Shown here: piece by piece, positions 5,889 through 10,291 of the stretch
Layout of the letters: the number at the start of each line of letters is the position of its first letter
How positions within the stretch are numbered: position 1 is the stretch's first letter
Source of the DNA: an uncultured Coprococcus sp.
GTDB taxonomy: Bacteria; Bacillota_A; Clostridia; Lachnospirales; Lachnospiraceae
Assembly: GCA_900767685.1 (NCBI GenBank)
Contig: CAAGAB010000057.1
Location: forward strand, 1 to 10,291
DNA: 10,291 nucleotides
Direction: 5' to 3'
Position numbers and translations under genes: made by a program
Notes under the pieces: model-generated
Database searches by the model: none
What the model saw: only the letters and a program-made list of their open reading frames with translations
What the model was told of the DNA's origin: nothing

Positions 5889-7112
5889 ATGAATTACGAA
5901 AGCGCATATAAACTCTTGGAAGAAAAAGACCAGTTACATCTTCTCAAGTACTACAACACTTTAAATGAAAAAGAAAAGACTGCACTTTTAAACCAGATTG
6001 AGCAGATTAATTTTTCACTGATAGACATGATCAACAAGAACAACTCAGGAAATGATTCGGATATCGCACCCGTTGCTGCACTTCAGCTTGATGCAATAGC
6101 TGCCAGCCGTGACGCATACATGACCACAGGTCTTGAAGCGATTAAAAATGGTGATCTTGCACTCGTGCTTCTTGCCGGCGGTCAGGGTACACGTCTTGGT
6201 TTCTCCGGACCAAAGGGCACTTTCAATGTTGGCGAAACTAAGGATATGTTTATTTTCCAGCTGCTTATTGAACACACTCTCGATATCGTAAAGCTAGCTG
6301 ACACTTGGATTCATTTCTTTATTATGACAAATGAAAAGAACCATGATGATACTACCGCTTTCTTCAAGGAGCATGATTATTTTGGCTACAATTCTGATTA
6401 TATCCACTTCTTCAAGCAGGAGATGGTTCCGTCAGTTGACTTCAACGGCAAAATATACTTAGAGGAAAAAGGCCGCATCGCCATGTCTCCTAACGGCAAC
6501 GGTGGCTGGTTCTCATCTCTGTGTAAAGCCGGTCATCTGAGCAAGCTTACAGAGCACAATATAAAATATATCAATGTATTTTCTGTTGATAATGTACTCC
6601 AGAGAATCGCTGATCCCGTATTCCTCGGAGCTATTATCAAAGAGGGCTATCTGTCCGGTGGAAAAGTTGTCCGCAAAGCATACCCTGATGAAAAGGTCGG
6701 TGTACTTTGTACAAATCACGGCAAACCATATATTGTTGAATATTACGAATTGACAGATGAGATGCGTGATCAGCGTGATGAAAACGGCGACTATGCATAT
6801 AACTACGGCGTGACTCTCAACTACATCTTCCCTGTCGACAGACTTATGAAGATAATGAATGAAAACATGCCTCTTCACATTGTCAAAAAAGCAATACCAT
6901 ATGTTGATGATAATGGCGAGATAGTAAAACCTGCTGAACCTAACGGCTACAAATTCGAAACTCTTGCTTTGGACATGATCGCTTTCATGGGCACATGTCT
7001 TCCTTTCGAAGTTGAGCGTGAAAAAGAATTTGCACCTATTAAGAACGCAACTGGCAATGATTCCATTGATTCAGCAAGAGAGCTTTTAAAGAAGAACGGA
7101 TACACATTATAA
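5889..7112 (+). CDS. UDPGP-family UDP-sugar pyrophosphorylase (UAP1/AGX-like)
   Basis: A 407-residue nucleotidyltransferase that should join UTP with a sugar-1-phosphate to give a UDP-sugar and pyrophosphate in the cytosol. The nucleotide-binding signature LAGGQGTRLG is at 95-104, with the conserved lysine in GPKGTF (107-112); IMTNEKNH follows at 145-152, then SPNGNGG (200-206), the metal-site VDN at 233-235 in FSVDNVLQRIADP, KFETLALD (355-362) and EFAPIKNATG (380-389). This order matches the eukaryote-type UDP-N-acetylhexosamine pyrophosphorylase branch of UDPGP, not GlmU or GalU. The first 90 residues form a helical cap. Length is somewhat short of eukaryotic members (about 500) but typical of bacterial ones. 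AAGGAG at 5877-5882 lies six bases before the ATG. It shares the upstream promoter and ends at a strong terminator. UDP-GlcNAc/GalNAc is the likeliest product; UDP-glucose is the main alternative. Confidence 0.9.
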   Translation: MNYESAYKLLEEKDQLHLLKYYNTLNEKEKTALLNQIEQINFSLIDMINKNNSGNDSDIAPVAALQLDAIAASRDAYMTTGLEAIKNGDLALVLLAGGQGTRLGFSGPKGTFNVGETKDMFIFQLLIEHTLDIVKLADTWIHFFIMTNEKNHDDTTAFFKEHDYFGYNSDYIHFFKQEMVPSVDFNGKIYLEEKGRIAMSPNGNGGWFSSLCKAGHLSKLTEHNIKYINVFSVDNVLQRIADPVFLGAIIKEGYLSGGKVVRKAYPDEKVGVLCTNHGKPYIVEYYELTDEMRDQRDENGDYAYNYGVTLNYIFPVDRLMKIMNENMPLHIVKKAIPYVDDNGEIVKPAEPNGYKFETLALDMIAFMGTCLPFEVEREKEFAPIKNATGNDSIDSARELLKKNGYTL

Positions 7113-7123
7113 ACAAATACCAT

Positions 7124-7178
7124 ATCATAAAAAACGCACAGCCGATATAACAAACATCGACTGTGCGTTTTTTATGAT
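7124..7178. terminator. Bidirectional intrinsic terminator between convergent units
   Basis: Two perfect 18-base arms, 7124-7141 and 7161-7178, contain CGCACAG/CTGTGCG next to six A and six T residues, so a T run follows the GC core in both directions. A further CGAT/ATCG pairing (7143-7146 with 7156-7159) extends the stem inside the loop; the intervening 7142/7160 pair is C-A on the plus strand but a G-U wobble on the minus strand. It serves the pyrophosphorylase unit (stop at 7110-7112) and the minus-strand unit ending with the ribbon-helix-helix gene. Confidence 0.93.
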
Positions 7179-7223
7179 TTCTGTAATGTTATATTTATTT
7201 TGCCTCAGCTGCATCTGCGCGAT

Positions 7224-7424
7224 TTAAAACCGTTTTTTCTTTTCGGATTCACGCACTATCTCATCTATCGCCTCACGGACAAGTTCAGACATCGACACTC
7301 GCCTGCTTTCAGCATATTTGCTCAGCTTCCTATGCGTCTCCGCATCTATTCTCAATCTTAGAATAGTGTCTTTTCTCTTATCCGTGGGTCTTCCCGGTCC
7401 TCGTTTTTTTGTATCATCCGCCAT
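7224..7424 (-). CDS. Small ribbon-helix-helix (CopG/Arc-type) DNA-binding protein
   Basis: A 66-residue basic protein, likely a dimeric transcription regulator. A basic, flexible N-terminus, KKRGPGRPTDKRK (6-18), carries an AT-hook-like GRP core. The RHH fold follows: a beta strand DTILRLRID (19-27), helix A about 28-41 (AETHRKLSKYAESR), the turn VSMSEL (43-48), and helix B to about 60. The alternating Arg23/Arg25 of the strand would face the DNA major groove. CGGAG is about six bases before the ATG. It lies 42 bases downstream of the glycosyltransferase gene on the same strand and is last before the shared terminator, so it may belong to that operon. No toxin partner gene is next to it, which argues against a simple antitoxin role. 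Target unknown. A different frame beyond the stop reads NRADAAEAK, see findings. Confidence 0.85.
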   Translation of the reverse strand: MADDTKKRGPGRPTDKRKDTILRLRIDAETHRKLSKYAESRRVSMSELVREAIDEIVRESEKKKRF

Positions 7425-7466
7425 ATCGTTCTCCGATTATCCTTGTTATACTCCATCCATAATATA

Positions 7467-8213
7467 TTATAGAAAATACTTCTTTACACCATTTACTGCA
7501 TAATTCACAAAAAACAGGCAGCTTCTGAAAATGCCATATCCCATCTTTCTGTATACTGCAAATGTCTTTTTTGCAGATGACATCTTTGATCCGGACTTGC
7601 TATTCTTTACCACTCTATATAATAGTAATGGTTCATTTATGAGCACCGCCCTTCCGCCTGCTTTCAATATCTGTAGCCAGCATATATAATCCTCATGTAT
7701 GTCATCGTTTCCCATCGGGTATTTCATAAGCACATCCCTGTCAGCAAGTACCGAGGAACAGTTTATCACATTTCCTCTGAGCAGCTGCCTGTAAGTCACA
7801 GTCTCCGGAACCTCCAACACTCGTCCTGTCCGGCTTCCGTCCTCGTTTATAAGTTCTCTTGCCGTTGAGCACAACACTGCTCCTGTGCTGTCCATCAACT
7901 TCAATTGCTTATCAAGCTTTCCCTCTTCCCACATATCATCGGAATCCAGGAATGCCACTCTGTCACAAGCAGCCTCCTTAACCCCGCGATTTCTGGATTC
8001 AGCGACACCAGAGTTCGTTTCATTCAGAAGTATTCTTACCCTTGAATCACCCCTGTATTTTGTCAAAACCTGCTCTGTATTATCCTGCGAACAATCATCC
8101 ACAATGATGACCTCCACCGGAACATTCTGGGCAAGGGCAGAATCAACCGCTGTTTCTATCGTACCGCCGCTATTATAAGAGGGTATAACCACCGAAACTT
8201 TCGCATTTGTCAT
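7467..8213 (-). CDS. Family 2 glycosyltransferase (surface polysaccharide type)
   Basis: A 248-residue GT-A glycosyltransferase likely to extend a lipid-linked oligosaccharide on the cytosolic membrane face. From the chosen start: VSVVIPSYNSGGT (6-18), VDDCSQDNT (38-46), TNSGVAESRNRG (66-77), the metal-binding LDSDD (89-93) before MWEEGK, and HEDYICW (173-179), the ED-type motif that usually holds the catalytic base. A hydrophobic, basic C-terminal stretch (YGIFRSCLFFVNYAVNGVKKYFL) may dock on the membrane and is common in capsule enzymes. Start choice: ATG at 8213 has AGGTGG five bases upstream; the longer GTG at 8228 has no clear ribosome binding site and would add five residues. It begins 35 bases after the phosphotransferase gene and shares its strand, so co-transcription is likely. 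It differs clearly from the glycosyltransferase at 5088. Donor and acceptor sugars are unknown. Confidence 0.88.
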   Translation of the reverse strand: MTNAKVSVVIPSYNSGGTIETAVDSALAQNVPVEVIIVDDCSQDNTEQVLTKYRGDSRVRILLNETNSGVAESRNRGVKEAACDRVAFLDSDDMWEEGKLDKQLKLMDSTGAVLCSTARELINEDGSRTGRVLEVPETVTYRQLLRGNVINCSSVLADRDVLMKYPMGNDDIHEDYICWLQILKAGGRAVLINEPLLLYRVVKNSKSGSKMSSAKKTFAVYRKMGYGIFRSCLFFVNYAVNGVKKYFL

Positions 8214-8248
8214 ACTATCCACCTGCACATCGTAATTTCATGTCTCTA

Positions 8249-9754
8249 TTATCTGTCTTTGTCTTGTCCGTTATTTTTTTCAACTTTCAATGCAGAACCC
8301 TTCAGATCATAAAACGCATCCTCAGATTCATCAAGCCCATCCGGCTTAACATTTACAGGTGCCGGAATCTGAACTTTCTCTCCATCCCTGAGTGCTGTAG
8401 TCATATTCGATGCTATGCCCTCTGATGTCTCTTTCTGGAACATTATCTTTACCGTAAGCAGCATAAGCTTGAAGTCAAGCCATATTGAATACTGCTCATA
8501 GTACGTGAGATCAAGCTTCACCTTATCTCTCGGTGTGGTGTTGTATTTACCATACACCTGTGCATATCCTGTAAGTCCCGCTTTCATCTTTAGTCTGTAA
8601 TCAAACTCAGGGAAAGTCTTCTTATATAACTCTGCTATCTCTGGTCTCTCAGGTCTTGGTCCAACAAGTGACATATCCCCCTTGAGGACATTGAATAACT
8701 GTGGAAGCTCATCGAGATGCAGTTTTCTAAGCACCTTTCCAACCGGCGTTATCCTGTCATCATCTTTCTTCGCAAGCTGAGCACCGTGAGCCTCTGAATC
8801 CATCTTCATACTTCTAAACTTGATGATCTTGAATACCTTACCATTAAGCGTTAGTCTGTCCTGCTTGTAGAAAACCGGTCCTCTGTCATAAAGCCATATA
8901 GAAAGTGCTGATATGAGCATAAATGGCGATGCTATGATCAGCAATATAAATCCACACACAAGATCCATAATCCTTTTGATGATCATGTCATCTCCAGTAA
9001 GGCCCTGATTCCTTGACAACAGGATAGGCGTATCAAACAAATGTATAGGCTCCGCACCAAGTATGATTATATCGGAGAGCTTTGGCACAACATATGATCT
9101 TATGGAATGTTCGAAGCAATACTTCACAAGCTCATTTCTGATATAAGCCTTTGTCTCACATATGATTACTCCATCATACCGGAGTATCTTCTCCTTGATT
9201 GCCTGCTCGCCTTCACTTACGTGTATCCTGTCTTCTATTACATACTTATCCTTACGGGCATTGATCTTGTCTATAAACTCCATCGGAGTCTTATACCCAT
9301 ATACCAACAGCAGATGCCTTGGTGGATACATCTTTGCATACAGAAATCTGCAGGCAAATATCCACATCAGGATGACTATTGCCTCAAGTACGGTAACCTC
9401 GAGCAAAGGACCAGGACTTACGTAGTCACGACAGATTATACAAAGCTGCAAGTAACCAACCACATTTGCACACACAAGTGCCAAAAGCTGTGAATATACT
9501 ATATCCAGCAATCGGAAAAATCCCACTCTGTATCCACCGTATAACTTGGTAAACAGAACTATGATGATTCCATACATTCCGATAACCGCCCAGTTTCCTC
9601 TTCTCCAGAACGGAAGCGTAAGCGTTACCTCATAGTCCCGGTACCACATGAGTCCAAACAGCACCAGCTCCACAGCAATGAGTACGCAAGCCTCACCCAC
9701 TGTTATGAGACGTTTATACCTATCCCTCTTTCTCACTCTTCTGTTTTCTTCCAT
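8249..9754 (-). CDS. Polyprenyl-phosphate sugar phosphotransferase (initiating exopolysaccharide glycosylphosphotransferase)
   Basis: A 501-residue membrane enzyme of the WbaP/CpsE type, transferring a sugar-1-phosphate from a UDP-sugar to undecaprenyl phosphate to start a polysaccharide repeat unit. The N-terminal half has four hydrophobic segments (about 19-36, 54-72, 84-106, 119-139), then a CoA-binding-like soluble domain (about 145-245). The bacterial sugar transferase domain spans about 257-443: KRIMDLVCGF and the membrane re-entrant segment (262-286), FYKQDR (295-300), KFRSM (312-316), the catalytic Asp348-Glu349 in LDELPQLFNVLKGD, SLVGPRPERPE (362-372) and KAGLTGYAQV (391-400). A polar tail of some 55 residues (445-501) extends past the usual end. 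The ATG follows the gatB stop by one base, with AGGGAG ten bases upstream inside gatB, suggesting coupled translation. Sugar specificity is not readable. Confidence 0.94.
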   Translation of the reverse strand: MEENRRVRKRDRYKRLITVGEACVLIAVELVLFGLMWYRDYEVTLTLPFWRRGNWAVIGMYGIIIVLFTKLYGGYRVGFFRLLDIVYSQLLALVCANVVGYLQLCIICRDYVSPGPLLEVTVLEAIVILMWIFACRFLYAKMYPPRHLLLVYGYKTPMEFIDKINARKDKYVIEDRIHVSEGEQAIKEKILRYDGVIICETKAYIRNELVKYCFEHSIRSYVVPKLSDIIILGAEPIHLFDTPILLSRNQGLTGDDMIIKRIMDLVCGFILLIIASPFMLISALSIWLYDRGPVFYKQDRLTLNGKVFKIIKFRSMKMDSEAHGAQLAKKDDDRITPVGKVLRKLHLDELPQLFNVLKGDMSLVGPRPERPEIAELYKKTFPEFDYRLKMKAGLTGYAQVYGKYNTTPRDKVKLDLTYYEQYSIWLDFKLMLLTVKIMFQKETSEGIASNMTTALRDGEKVQIPAPVNVKPDGLDESEDAFYDLKGSALKVEKNNGQDKDR

Positions 9755-9755
9755 A

Positions 9756-10291
9756 TTAAAGCATCTCCCTAAGCATCTTGTTAACAGATCCAGGATCTGC
9801 TTTACCCTTCATAGCTTTCATAACCTGACCGACAAGTGCTCCGAGAGCCTTCTCCTTGCCACCCCTGTAATCCTCTACAGCCTTCGGATTGTTATCTATG
9901 GCTGCCTGGCATGCCTCTTTAAGGGCATTGTCATCCTGAACTGTCACAAGTCCGTTATCCTTTACATACCTCTCAGGATCAATATTCTCAGCAAATACCT
10001 TCTCGAACACTTCCTTTGCTACACCGCCGTTGATAACCCTGTCATCCACAAGCTTGATGAGCTTTGCAAGATTCTCCGCTGAAAACTTCAGGTCTTCCGC
10101 ATCAACACTGTTCTCTTTCATAAGTCTCATGGTCTCTCCCATAAGCCAGTTGGACACCTTCTTTGCCGGCGCTCCCAGTGCGATGGCATCCTCAAACAGA
10201 TCTGCCATCTTCTTTGATGCTGTGATTATATCTATATCATAATCAGGAATCGCATATTCCTCTTTGTATCTTATCTTCTTTTCTTCTCTGA
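9756..10291 (-). CDS. gatB: Aspartyl/glutamyl-tRNA amidotransferase subunit B, C-terminal part (partial, runs off right edge)
   Basis: The last 177 codons of gatB, open to the window edge. GatCAB converts misacylated Glu-tRNA(Gln) and Asp-tRNA(Asn) to the amide forms; GatB binds the tRNA and activates the acyl group. Visible here: the end of the linker (EEYAIPDYDIDIITASKKMADLF, where PDYD.....T..K..AD.FE is characteristic) and the C-terminal YqeY-like helical tail domain with VSNWLMGE, NPKAVEDYRGGKEKALGALV and GQVMKAMKGKADP, ending in VNKMLREML. The catalytic cradle domain lies beyond the edge. A Met codon at 10208 is internal, not a start, because the frame and family similarity continue upstream of it. 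TAA at 9758-9756 is separated from the next ATG by a single T. Confidence 0.95.
   Translation of the reverse strand, partial: REEKKIRYKEEYAIPDYDIDIITASKKMADLFEDAIALGAPAKKVSNWLMGETMRLMKENSVDAEDLKFSAENLAKLIKLVDDRVINGGVAKEVFEKVFAENIDPERYVKDNGLVTVQDDNALKEACQAAIDNNPKAVEDYRGGKEKALGALVGQVMKAMKGKADPGSVNKMLREML

Noticed and set aside
6513..6878. 121-residue minus-strand open frame
   Set aside because: Lies opposite the pyrophosphorylase gene, which carries clear catalytic motifs in this stretch.
9107..9493. 128-residue plus-strand open frame
   Set aside because: Antisense to the membrane and linker part of the phosphotransferase gene; no ribosome binding site or known motif.

Overview
The window looks like chromosomal DNA of a low-to-mid GC Gram-positive anaerobe, most likely a Clostridia/Lachnospiraceae-type Firmicute. 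This rests on AT-rich intergenic DNA, strong AGGAG-type ribosome binding sites, a near-consensus sigma-A promoter, hairpin plus T-run terminators, and the protein families present (class II glutamate synthase, GatB, an LCP protein with a YRDT motif, UDPGP-type pyrophosphorylase). The taxon is an inference; there is no rRNA or other marker here. I see no tRNA, rRNA, CRISPR array, insertion sequence or phage gene.

Layout. (1) 1-1541, minus strand: 5' part of gltB (glutamate synthase large subunit), running off the left edge. (2) 1542-2025: a gene-free stretch holding the gltB leader and likely promoter, three copies of TTGAGAA exactly 31 bp apart, and the terminator of the next gene. (3) 2026-4815, minus strand: a 929-residue LytR-CpsA-Psr (LCP) family membrane protein with a very long, charged, repeat-bearing cytoplasmic N-terminal region. 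(4) 4816-5087: divergent promoter region with a consensus promoter firing rightward. (5) 5088-7112, plus strand: a two-gene unit, a cytosolic family 2 glycosyltransferase of polyprenyl-phosphate glycosyltransferase (ALG5-like) type, then a UDP-sugar pyrophosphorylase of UDPGP/UAP1 type, closed by a bidirectional terminator. (6) 7195-10291, minus strand: a second unit read from the right, gatB (3' end only), a polyprenyl-phosphate sugar phosphotransferase, a second family 2 glycosyltransferase and a small ribbon-helix-helix regulator, ending at the same terminator.

Taken together, four or five of the seven proteins fit surface glycopolymer synthesis. The pyrophosphorylase would supply a UDP-sugar, one glycosyltransferase could load a sugar onto polyprenyl phosphate, the phosphotransferase would start a lipid-linked repeat unit, the other glycosyltransferase would extend it, and the LCP protein would transfer the finished polymer to peptidoglycan. 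No flippase or polymerase is seen here, so the pathway is incomplete in this window and the linkage of the two units is inferred from proximity. The most unusual items are the LCP protein's roughly 550-residue cytoplasmic extension with two tandem-repeat blocks, the 31-bp-phased repeats ahead of gltB, and the one-base junction between gatB and the phosphotransferase gene.
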